Positions 1 through 7,136 of a DNA stretch of 42,429 bases are shown piece after piece. Origin of the DNA: Clostridia bacterium (lineage in GTDB: Bacteria; Bacillota; Clostridia; Christensenellales; Aristaeellaceae); the NCBI GenBank assembly GCA_017512675.1, contig JAFWEY010000047.1, positions 1 through 42,429 on the forward strand, read 5' to 3'. The translations under genes and the position numbers were made by a program. Below the pieces are notes generated by a model that searched no databases, had not been told where the DNA came from, and worked only from the letters and a program-made list of their open reading frames with translations. Positions within the stretch are counted from its first letter, which is position 1; the number at the start of each line of letters is the position of its first letter.

Positions 1-195
1 CACCACACGATGGGCGGCGTCGCGATCAACCCCAACGCCGAGGTGCTGGACGGGAGCGATCAGCCGATTCCCGGCCTTTACGCGGCGGGCGAAGTCACCG
101 GCGGCGTGCACGCAGGCAACCGCCTGGGCGGCAACGCCATCGCCGACTGCTTCGTTTTCGGGCGCATCGCCGGCAGGAACGCCGCGGCGAAGTAA
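1..195 (+). CDS. C-terminal end of a fumarate reductase / flavocytochrome c-type FAD flavoprotein (partial)
   Basis: Only the last 64 codons lie in the window; the reading frame is open at base 1 and stops with TAA at 193-195. The peptide begins HHTMGG and contains [11 protein letters not shown] and GNRLGGNAI, which are the C-terminal FAD-domain signatures of the FrdA/urocanate reductase/flavocytochrome c family. In characterised members the His of HHTMGG and the Arg of the NRLGG segment contact the dicarboxylate substrate; both are present. The role would be reduction of fumarate or a related enoate, but the substrate cannot be told from this piece. It converges with pfk and shares its terminator at 257-280. 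Confidence 0.85.
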   Translation, partial: HHTMGGVAINPNAEVLDGSDQPIPGLYAAGEVTGGVHAGNRLGGNAIADCFVFGRIAGRNAAAK

Positions 196-256
196 TCGGA
201 CGCGCGGGCGCCGAACCGCGATGAAACCGGCGCGTCCCGCGAACGCCAAAAAACGG

Positions 257-280
257 TCCGCCGCCCCGAGGGGCGGCGGA
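257..280. terminator. Bidirectional terminator between the flavoprotein gene and pfk
   Basis: A perfect 11-bp inverted repeat (257-267 pairs with 270-280, 2-base gap) is followed on the minus strand by a T6 run (complement of the A run at 248-253) and on the plus strand by a weaker T-rich stretch. It therefore fits termination of the minus-strand phosphofructokinase gene best and may also serve the converging flavoprotein gene. Confidence 0.75.
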
Positions 281-298
281 TTCGTTTGTCTGCGGTTT

Positions 299-1363
299 TC
301 AGTCTCCGAACGTGATGCCGATTTCGCGGGCCGTGCGGACCAATTCGTGATCCGGCGGCACCATCTTGGTTTTTCCGGCCACCTCCGCCAGCGGATTGGC
401 GACCACTGTGTCGCCTTTCAGGGCCACCGACACGCCGTATTTGCCCTCCTTGATCAGCTCCGCCGCCATCACGCCCAGGCGCGTGGACAGAACGCGGTCG
501 TACGGGCAGGGGGAGCCGCCCCGCTGGATGTGCCCGGGGATCACCGCGCGGGTCTCCATGCCGGTCAGCTTCTGGATTCCCTCCGCCACCCGGTACGCGA
601 CCGTGCGGTACGGGTTCTCGTTGACGCGCTCCTTCTTCTTCATCGCAGCCTCTTCTTTGGAGAGCGCACCCTCCGCCACCGCGATGATGGTAAAGCTCTT
701 CTTGCTGCGCAGCCGCGCCTCGCATGCGGCGGCGACCTTTTCGACGTCGTAGGGAATTTCCGGCAGCAGCACCACGTCGGCGCCGCCGGCGATGCCGCTC
801 TGCAGCGTCAGCCAGCCGGCTTTGTTGCCCATCAGCTCCACCACCATGACCCGTCCGTGGCTTTCCGCGGTGGAATGGATGCGGTCGATCACGTCGGTGG
901 CGATGTTGCAGGCCGTGTGGAAGCCGAACGTCACGTCCGTTCCCCAGATGTCGTTGTCGATCGTCTTCGGAAGGCCGATGATGTTGAGCCCTTCCTCGCT
1001 GAGCAGGTTGGCCGTCTTGTGGGTGCCGTTGCCGCCCAGGCAGACCAGGCAGTCCAGCCGCAGCTCCCTGTACGTGTCCTTCATTTGCGCGACCTTGTTG
1101 ACCTTGTCGTCCCCGATCACGCGCATATCGCGGAACGGCGTGCGGCGGGTGCCCAGAATGGTTCCGCCGCGGGTCAGGATTCCGGAGAAATCCCGCCGGG
1201 ACAGTTCCTGAAAATCGCCCTGAATCAAGCCGCTGTAGCCGTCGGCGATCCCGACGATCTCCGCGTCAAACAGCTCGTAGGACGCGCGCGCGACGCCGCG
1301 GATGCAGGCGTTCAGCCCCGGGCAGTCCCCGCCGGCGGTCAAAAGTCCGATTCTCCGTTTCAT
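299..1363 (-). CDS. pfkA: 6-phosphofructokinase (PfkA superfamily, PPi-clade-like but ATP-type residue)
   Basis: Phosphorylates fructose 6-phosphate to fructose 1,6-bisphosphate in glycolysis. The 354-aa protein has the family signatures GGDCPGLN (residues 11-18), GGNGT (110-114) and PKTIDND (132-138, catalytic Asp in TIDND). In this family the residue after GG(D/N) decides the phosphoryl donor: Gly113 here is the ATP-type residue, while Lys133 is the residue typical of PPi-dependent and group III enzymes. The combination suggests an ATP-using member of the PPi-like clade, but this is inference. The usual MGR motif reads MGN at 178-180. I chose the ATG at 1361-1363 because GGGAGG lies just upstream; the frame extends 15 codons further without a better ribosome site. 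Divergent from xpaC. Confidence 0.92.
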   Translation of the reverse strand: MKRRIGLLTAGGDCPGLNACIRGVARASYELFDAEIVGIADGYSGLIQGDFQELSRRDFSGILTRGGTILGTRRTPFRDMRVIGDDKVNKVAQMKDTYRELRLDCLVCLGGNGTHKTANLLSEEGLNIIGLPKTIDNDIWGTDVTFGFHTACNIATDVIDRIHSTAESHGRVMVVELMGNKAGWLTLQSGIAGGADVVLLPEIPYDVEKVAAACEARLRSKKSFTIIAVAEGALSKEEAAMKKKERVNENPYRTVAYRVAEGIQKLTGMETRAVIPGHIQRGGSPCPYDRVLSTRLGVMAAELIKEGKYGVSVALKGDTVVANPLAEVAGKTKMVPPDHELVRTAREIGITFGD

Positions 1364-1396
1364 ACGCAGACCTCCCACATTTGATTTGTCTGCCTT

Positions 1397-1426
1397 ATCA
1401 TACCACATTTTGCACGCAAATGTACA
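1397..1426 (-). promoter_or_regulatory. Promoter of pfk
   Basis: Read on the minus strand: TGTACA, 18-base spacer, TATGAT, with TG one base upstream of the -10 (extended -10). It lies about 35 bases upstream of the pfk start codon. The -35 is imperfect, so the extended -10 probably matters. Confidence 0.55.
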
Positions 1427-1489
1427 GAGTATATTTGCACCCTGCAGCGGTTATTTCGGAAAAAATCTTCGGTTTTCGGGATTTACATC

Positions 1490-1518
1490 TTGATTACAGA
1501 GCCAAAACGCGGTAAAAT
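1490..1518 (+). promoter_or_regulatory. Promoter of the xpaC-telA operon
   Basis: TTGATT (1490-1495), 17-base spacer, TAAAAT (1513-1518), about 33 bases before the xpaC start. A second TATAAT at 1527-1532 lacks a good -35. It is divergent from the pfk promoter in the same 187-base gap. Confidence 0.6.
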
Positions 1519-1550
1519 AGGCACAGTATAATGTGAAGAGGTGTGCGCAA

Positions 1551-2213
1551 ATGAAAACGCGGGTCATCAAATCAGCCTGGCCGATTTACATCGCAGCCGC
1601 AGTCTGGCTGGTTTACGGCATGGTTCTGCCGATATACAAATGGCAGCATATCCTGTTCGCGGCGGTGCTGTCCGTGGTCGCCTATTTTGCCGGCTCCAAA
1701 TTCTTCCCCGGGCGCACGGTGGAAGTGGAGGAGGAAATGAAGACCGGCAACGGGGAAATCGACCGGGAGCTGAATAGCTGCGCCGACGACCTGGCGAAGC
1801 TTCGCGAGGCCAACGCGGGCATCCCCTCCAGGGCAATCACCGAAAAGATCGACCGGCTGGAGACGGCGGGCGGCAAAATCCTCAAAGCCGTCGTGGACAA
1901 GCCCGAGCGGTTTGACCAGGTGCGCAAGTTCATGAAGTATTATCTGCCGACCACCGCCAAGCTGCTGGAGCAGTACAGAACCCTGCAGGACACCAATTCG
2001 AGCGGCCAGCATGTGACGACGGCGATGCAGAGCGTGGAAAACAGCCTGGACCTGATCGCCAAGGCGTTCGACAAGCAGCTGGACAACCTCTATCAGGGCG
2101 AATCGATGGACATGCGAACCGACGTGCAGGTGCTCGAAACCATGATGGCTTCGGACGGTCTGACGACCGAGGGAATAGCCAAAGTATTGAAGGAGGAACA
2201 AGGAAATGTCTGA
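1551..2213 (+). CDS. xpaC: XpaC-family membrane protein (5-bromo-4-chloroindolyl phosphate hydrolysis family)
   Basis: A 220-aa protein with two N-terminal membrane segments (about residues 8-26 and 31-48) and a long charged, helix-rich cytoplasmic part. This architecture and its position directly before telA match the XpaC family. That family was named for X-phosphate hydrolysis in Bacillus, but its biochemical role is not established. The ATG at 1551 has an AGAGGT ribosome site at good spacing; a GTG six codons upstream (1533) sits on that site and is less likely. The end overlaps telA by 8 bases, so the two are translationally linked. With telA it is generally associated with toxic-anion and envelope stress. 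Confidence 0.82.
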   Translation: MKTRVIKSAWPIYIAAAVWLVYGMVLPIYKWQHILFAAVLSVVAYFAGSKFFPGRTVEVEEEMKTGNGEIDRELNSCADDLAKLREANAGIPSRAITEKIDRLETAGGKILKAVVDKPERFDQVRKFMKYYLPTTAKLLEQYRTLQDTNSSGQHVTTAMQSVENSLDLIAKAFDKQLDNLYQGESMDMRTDVQVLETMMASDGLTTEGIAKVLKEEQGNV

Positions 2214-3480
2214 TGAGATCAAATTGACGCTGGATTCCGTGATGGGCGATGCCGACAAAGCGGCCGAGGAAGCCGTTCAGGCGGTGGCAGAAGCCAAAGC
2301 AGCCGTGACGGCGGAAAGCGCGGCGGCGCAGGCAATGAAGACCGAATTCAGCGACATCAACCTGACGCTGAACGTAACCGCCCCCGGCGCGGCGGCCGTC
2401 GCGGCCTTTGCGCAGGCGATCGAAGAGAAGCCGGTCGTCAAGCCCGAAGAAGTGCGGCCCACCTTTTCCCCGGAAGAAGACCGCATGATCGACGAATTCT
2501 CCAGGAAGATCGACGTCACGGACGCGAACCTGGTGTTCTCATACGGCGCGGGAACCCAGCAGCAGATCGCCAGTTTCTCGGATAACGCGCTGAAGAACGT
2601 GCAGGCCAAGGATCTGGGCGAGGTCGGCGACATGATCAGCGGCCTGGTGACCGAGCTGCGCTCCTTCACGATCGACGACGAGGACAGGGGCGGCTTCCTG
2701 GGTCTGTTCAAGAAGCAGGTGGACAAGCTGACCACCATGAAGAACAAATACCAGCACGCCGAGACCAACATCAACAAAATCGTCGACAGCCTGCAGCAGC
2801 ATCAGGTGCAGCTGCTCAAGGACATCGCGACGCTGGATCAGCTTTACGAGGAAAACCTGCGCTACTTCAAGGAGCTGTCCATGTACATCGAAGCCGGCAA
2901 GCGCCGCGTGGAGCAGGTGCGCGCCACTGACCTGGCCCAGGCCAAGAGGAAGGCGGAGGTCTCCGGGCTGCCCGAGGACGCCCAGGCCGCCAATGACCTG
3001 GCCGCCAAGATCGACCGGTTCGAGAAGAAGCTGTACGATCTGGAGCTGACCCGCAACGTTTCGCTGCAGATGGCGCCGCAGATCCGGCTTTTGCAGAACA
3101 GCAATCAGCTGATGGCGGAAAAGATCCAGTCCTCGCTGGTCAACACCATCCCGCTGTGGAAGAGCCAGATGGTTCTGGCGCTGGGCGTGCAGCATTCGCA
3201 GGATGCGATGGAAGCCCAGCGGGCCGTCACCGACGTCACCAACGAGCTGCTCAAGCGCAACGCGGAGAAGCTCAACCAGGCGACCATCGCGACGGCAAAG
3301 GAAAGCGAGCGCGGCATCGTGGATATCGAAACGCTGCGCGAAACCAACGAGAAGCTCATCAACACGATGGACGAGGTTCTCAGAATTCAGCAGGAAGGCC
3401 GCGAAGCCCGCAAGAACGCCGAAAAGGAACTGGCGCAGATCGAAGGCCAGCTGCGCGCGAAGCTGCTGGAGATCAACTGA
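2206..3480 (+). CDS. telA: TelA family toxic anion resistance protein
   Basis: A 424-aa soluble, predominantly helical protein without signal peptide or membrane segment. Its length and helix-rich pattern fit the TelA/YaaN/YceH family, which is linked to tellurite and other toxic-anion resistance and is found beside XpaC and TerD proteins. The first 90 residues are Ala/Glu-rich and variable; the conserved body runs from about residue 95 to 400 (for example the RGGFLGLFKK and HSQDAMEAQRAV segments). The start is set by AGGAGG ten bases before the ATG, and the gene overlaps xpaC by 8 bases. The mechanism is unknown for the family. Confidence 0.88.
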   Translation: MSDEIKLTLDSVMGDADKAAEEAVQAVAEAKAAVTAESAAAQAMKTEFSDINLTLNVTAPGAAAVAAFAQAIEEKPVVKPEEVRPTFSPEEDRMIDEFSRKIDVTDANLVFSYGAGTQQQIASFSDNALKNVQAKDLGEVGDMISGLVTELRSFTIDDEDRGGFLGLFKKQVDKLTTMKNKYQHAETNINKIVDSLQQHQVQLLKDIATLDQLYEENLRYFKELSMYIEAGKRRVEQVRATDLAQAKRKAEVSGLPEDAQAANDLAAKIDRFEKKLYDLELTRNVSLQMAPQIRLLQNSNQLMAEKIQSSLVNTIPLWKSQMVLALGVQHSQDAMEAQRAVTDVTNELLKRNAEKLNQATIATAKESERGIVDIETLRETNEKLINTMDEVLRIQQEGREARKNAEKELAQIEGQLRAKLLEIN

Positions 3481-3500
3481 TCCTGTCATCCGAAAATACC

Positions 3501-3525
3501 CCGGGGGCCGGAATCCGGCCCCCGG
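3501..3525 (+). terminator. Strong GC hairpin without T-tract between telA and lemA
   Basis: A perfect 11-bp stem (3501-3511 with 3515-3525) closes a 3-base loop 20 bases after the telA stop. No T-run follows on either strand, so it is a poor intrinsic terminator. It may be an mRNA-stabilising or partial-attenuation structure that lowers expression of lemA relative to telA. Confidence 0.4.
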
Positions 3526-3576
3526 CGGGCGCGTGACTGCGCGCCACCGGAATAACCAGTGTGGAGGAATGGAACC

Positions 3577-4125
3577 ATGCGTTTTTCTGAAAACCGCTTG
3601 ATTGCCTGGATCGTCTTTGCGGTGATCATCGTCTTTTCAATCTGCGTATCCGGCGGCAGCGCCCTGCGCGATCTGTCCGGCGCGACGGAGAAAATTTTCT
3701 ACAACGGCGCCGCCGGAGACGGCCTGTGCATCAACCGCGACCTGACGGTGCGCGCGGAATCGGCCGCCAATATGGTCAGCACCGCCCAGTCCGCCAGGTC
3801 CGTTCGCCAGGAGCTGATCGGCGCGGTCTCCTCCGACGCGCAGGCGCTCAGCGAAGCCGAAACCATTTCGGACAAATACGAAGCAAACGCAAATCTGACC
3901 CAATCGGTGGAGCAGCTGTACAACGCTCTGTCGAGCGCCGGCATCTCCGAAAGCGACATGACGTACGTCACCAAGCAATACAACGAATTCAATTCCCGCG
4001 CGCACACGATTTCGCTGGATCCCTACAACGAGCGGGCGCGCGAGTTCAACGATACACTGTCCGGTTTCCCGGCATCCTTTGTCGCCCGCCTCTGCGGCGT
4101 GAAGGCGCTGGATCTGTTCGCCTGA
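3577..4125 (+). CDS. lemA: LemA family protein
   Basis: A 182-aa protein with one N-terminal membrane anchor (about residues 8-26) and an extracytoplasmic helical domain. The C-terminal block with YNERAREFN followed by FPASFVARLCG matches the LemA signature (tyrosine-asparagine, FN, FP and a terminal G-x-K-x-x-x-x-F). LemA proteins often neighbour TPM-domain proteins, as here. Their function is not settled; membrane or envelope stress is usually proposed. The ATG at 3577 follows GGAGG at 3563-3567; upstream GTG codons in frame lie inside that ribosome site. Next in the series is the TPM protein after a 378-base gap. Confidence 0.8.
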   Translation: MRFSENRLIAWIVFAVIIVFSICVSGGSALRDLSGATEKIFYNGAAGDGLCINRDLTVRAESAANMVSTAQSARSVRQELIGAVSSDAQALSEAETISDKYEANANLTQSVEQLYNALSSAGISESDMTYVTKQYNEFNSRAHTISLDPYNERAREFNDTLSGFPASFVARLCGVKALDLFA

Positions 4126-4503
4126 CCGCGGACGGAAAACGTTCTTTTCGAAAAAGCGTCTTTCCGGAGCGCGTGAAGCGCGGTGTTTTCGCCGGTTTGC
4201 CGCCGCGGCTTCCGCAAAAAGCGGGCCTTCCTCCGCGCCGGCCGCCGAAGGGGCAGCGCCCGCGCGTTCCCGTTATTTCGCCCTTCTGTTCCGCGACGCG
4301 CCTTCACCGGGACCCATGCCTGTCATCAGGCTCTCCCCCGCGCGCCGGGCGCCCTTCTCCGCGGGCGCCGGATTTCGCGGATTCCGCCGCCGGCCCGCTT
4401 CGGAAACGGGCGCCGGCCGCAAACGGCCTGCGGAGCACTTTTCACAGCCGCGACAACCGGCCGCCGGCCCGATTGACTGAACACAGGAAAGGAATCGAGA
4501 CAT
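4126..4503. other. Non-coding gap between lemA and the TPM gene
   Basis: 378 bases with very high GC. Open frames exist on both strands but are Arg/Pro-rich, lack ribosome sites and resemble no protein, so I treat them as chance. An imperfect GC hairpin can be drawn around 4385-4420. I see no convincing promoter. The length is unusual for an operon gap, so the TPM gene could have an unrecognised start of its own. Confidence 0.5.
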
Positions 4504-5568
4504 ATGAGGCAGACAATACGCAGGCTTTGCGCCATCTTCCTGTTCGCGGTGCTGCTGGGCAGTGCCGTCGGCGCCATGGCAGCCAAAAGGCCGAATTACG
4601 TTCTGGACGACGCGAATGTTCTGTCCGATTCCTGCGAAGAATACATCAACATCAACAACGACAGCCTGTACGACGCCTGCGGCGCGCAGATCGTGTTCAA
4701 AACGCTGAAATCCACCGGCAGCACCAGCATTGCCGATTATACCTATAAGCTGTTCAACGAGCTGGGCGTCGGTTCCAATGAGAAAAACAACGGCGTGCTG
4801 GTGGTCATCGCGGTCGACGACCGGGAATACTACGCCGCGCAGGGAACCGGCATCGAGCGCAACCTGTCCAGCGGAGACCTGGGCGAAATGATGGACAGCA
4901 TCTTCCCCGCGAACTTTCGCAGAGGCGATTACAGCGGCGCCTGCGAGGAATTGTTTGACGCGCTGTTCGACAAGGTATCCCTGATCTACGGCGTAAAGCC
5001 GGTTCTTCAGGCGGTGGAAACCCCTGCGCCGGTACAGCGCCAGGGCAGAAACACCGGTACGACAGGCGGGAGAACGGCGCCCGTTCAGCAGGAGGAGGAC
5101 GGCATCCCGTGGGGAGGCATTCTCCTGCTGGCTGTGATCGTGATCGTCGTTCTGGCGGTCCTGTCCAACCGCCGCGGCAACGGCGGCTGCCTGAGCTTCC
5201 TGCTGGGCTTCGGCATGGGCCGGAGTTCGAATTCTCCCCGCAGGACTCCCCAGCCGCCTCCGTACCGGCCTTACGGCGGGTACAACGTCCCGCCGCCCCG
5301 TTCCCCCTCGCAGACCCGGCCTTCCCGCGGAAGCCTGTTCGACGCACCCCGGTCCTCTTCCGCGTCCCGGCCGTCTTCTTCCTCCTCTTCGCGTTCCTCC
5401 TCCCGCGGAAGCCTGTTCGGCGGCAGTTCCGGCCGGTCTTCCTCTTCTTCGGGCCGCGGCGGTCTCTTCGGCGGCGGCTCCAGCCGTTCCTCCTCTTCCC
5501 GCTCTTCCCGCAGCGGAGGGTTTGGCGGCGGCAGATCCCGCGGCGGCGGCGCCGGCGGCAAATGGTAA
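4504..5568 (+). CDS. Exported TPM-domain protein with Gly/Ser/Arg-rich C-terminal tail
   Basis: 354 aa. A signal peptide (residues 1-26, cleavage after AMA) leads to a TPM domain (about 33-155, with NVLSDSCEEYI and DDREYYAAQGTGIERNLS). A membrane segment follows at about 203-221, then a low-complexity tail of Ser, Arg and Gly ending FGGGRSRGGGAGGKW-like. This is the classic bacterial TPM layout. The domain is thought to face outside and to work with LemA-type proteins in envelope maintenance or stress; enzymatic activity in bacteria is uncertain. The ATG at 4504 follows GAAAGGA. The tail is much longer than in many homologues and encoded by repetitive TCC/TCT-rich DNA. Confidence 0.85.
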   Translation: MRQTIRRLCAIFLFAVLLGSAVGAMAAKRPNYVLDDANVLSDSCEEYININNDSLYDACGAQIVFKTLKSTGSTSIADYTYKLFNELGVGSNEKNNGVLVVIAVDDREYYAAQGTGIERNLSSGDLGEMMDSIFPANFRRGDYSGACEELFDALFDKVSLIYGVKPVLQAVETPAPVQRQGRNTGTTGGRTAPVQQEEDGIPWGGILLLAVIVIVVLAVLSNRRGNGGCLSFLLGFGMGRSSNSPRRTPQPPPYRPYGGYNVPPPRSPSQTRPSRGSLFDAPRSSSASRPSSSSSSRSSSRGSLFGGSSGRSSSSSGRGGLFGGGSSRSSSSRSSRSGGFGGGRSRGGGAGGKW

Positions 5569-5651
5569 CGCAACGAAAGCCGGCGGTTTCCGTCCAATCG
5601 CTGCGGGCATACATCCCGACAGATTGCTGACATCACCCTGGAGGCGACATT

Positions 5652-7136
5652 ATGCGCGAAAGCGGCATTCTTTTGCATATCACCTCGCTTCCTTCTCCCG
5701 GCGGCATCGGCACGCTGGGCAGGGAAGCGAGGGATTTCTGTGATTTCCTGAAATCTTCCGGCATGAACATCTGGCAGGTGCTTCCCGTCGGTCCGACCGG
5801 ATACGGGGAATCCCCGTATCAGAGCACCTCGTCCTTTGCCGGCAACCCCATGCTGATCGATCTGGAGGAGCTCGCCGAAGCCGGCTATCTGAAGCCGGAA
5901 GAGCTTCCCGGCGAAACGGACGATCCCGCGCAGGTGGATTTCGACGCCGTGCGCCGGGAGAAGGACCGGGCGCTGCGCCTGGCTTACGGCCGCGCGAAAG
6001 ACGACCTGCGCGGCGAAATGGACGCATTCACCAAAGCGGAAAAGAAATGGCTGCCCGATTACGCGCTGTTTATGGCAGTCAAAGGGCATTTCGGCGGCGG
6101 AATGTTCACCAAATGGCCTGCGGAGGGCATCAAAAAGCGGAACAAAGAGGACATTGAACTGTATCAGAACGTCCTCGCGGACGAAATCGGCTATCAGATC
6201 TTTCAGCAGTATCTGTTCGACCGCCAATGGAAGGCCCTGAAGGCCTATGCCAACGGCCGCGGCATCTCGCTGATGGGAGACATGCCGATCTACGCCGCGG
6301 AGGATTCCTGCGACGTCTGGGCCGCGCCCGAGCTGTTCCTGCTGGACAGCGAGCTGCATCCCACCAAGGTGGCGGGCGTGCCGCCGGATTACTTCTGCGA
6401 GGACGGCCAGCTGTGGGGTAATCCGATCTACAACTGGAAGCGGATGCGCAAGAAGAAGTACGCCTGGTGGATCGACCGGCTTCGCAAGGCGGGCACGATG
6501 TACGATCTCGTGCGCATCGACCATTTCATCGGCTTCGGCAATTATTACGCGGTGGACGCGGGGCTCCCCAACGCCCGCATCGGCAAATGGGAAAAAGGCC
6601 CCGGCAAGGACCTGTTCAAGCGCATCCGGAAACAGCTGCCGGATTTGCAGATCGTGGCCGAGGATCTGGGCGTCGTAAGCAAGCGGGTTGCCAAGCTGCT
6701 GGATTTTACCGGCTATCCGGGCATGAAGATCATGACCTTCGGCTTCGGCACCGACGAAACGAACGGCAACCTGCCCGAAAACTACCCGAAAAACTGCGTG
6801 GCCTACACCGGCACCCACGACAACGACACCCTTGCCGCCTGGTATATCAGCGCGTCGGACAGCGAGCGCAGGCTGGTAAAAAAGGTTCTGAAAATCAACA
6901 GCGACCAGGAAATGCAGGACGCGTTTCTCACCGCGCTGTTTGAAAGCAGGGCAAACCGCGTAATCGTTCCGATGCAGGATATCCTGGGGCTCGGCGCGGA
7001 AGCGCGCATGAACCGTCCGGGAACCGTCGGCGGCAACTGGCTGTGGCGTATGCGCCCCGGCGAAGCCACGAAAAAGCTGTCCAAAAAGCTCCGGAAGCTG
7101 AATGAACAAAGCAAGAGAGGGAATCGCACAACATGA
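5652..7136 (+). CDS. malQ: 4-alpha-glucanotransferase (amylomaltase, GH77)
   Basis: Transfers alpha-1,4-glucan chains between maltodextrins and releases glucose. At 494 aa it has normal family length. The three GH77 catalytic residues are visible: nucleophile Asp290 in RIDHFIGF, acid/base Glu337 in AEDLG, and Asp390 in GTHDND. The N-terminal SLPSPGGIGTLG and the SPYQSTSSFAGNP segment are also typical. The ATG at 5652 has GGAGG upstream. It overlaps glgP by 4 bases (ATGA), so malQ and glgP are translationally coupled and act on the same glucans. It lies in the same orientation as the upstream TPM gene with no terminator between them. Confidence 0.96.
   Translation: MRESGILLHITSLPSPGGIGTLGREARDFCDFLKSSGMNIWQVLPVGPTGYGESPYQSTSSFAGNPMLIDLEELAEAGYLKPEELPGETDDPAQVDFDAVRREKDRALRLAYGRAKDDLRGEMDAFTKAEKKWLPDYALFMAVKGHFGGGMFTKWPAEGIKKRNKEDIELYQNVLADEIGYQIFQQYLFDRQWKALKAYANGRGISLMGDMPIYAAEDSCDVWAAPELFLLDSELHPTKVAGVPPDYFCEDGQLWGNPIYNWKRMRKKKYAWWIDRLRKAGTMYDLVRIDHFIGFGNYYAVDAGLPNARIGKWEKGPGKDLFKRIRKQLPDLQIVAEDLGVVSKRVAKLLDFTGYPGMKIMTFGFGTDETNGNLPENYPKNCVAYTGTHDNDTLAAWYISASDSERRLVKKVLKINSDQEMQDAFLTALFESRANRVIVPMQDILGLGAEARMNRPGTVGGNWLWRMRPGEATKKLSKKLRKLNEQSKRGNRTT

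Noticed and set aside
221..1384. Long plus-strand open frame (387 codons) opposite pfk
   Set aside because: It is antisense to a clear phosphofructokinase, His/Arg/Ala-rich with no ribosome site; a high-GC shadow.
4183..4476. 97-codon plus-strand frame between lemA and the TPM gene
   Set aside because: Arg/Pro-rich, no ribosome site, no similarity recognised.
5330..5560. TCC/TCT-rich repetitive stretch as a possible regulatory repeat
   Set aside because: It encodes the Ser/Gly/Arg tail that is normal for TPM proteins.
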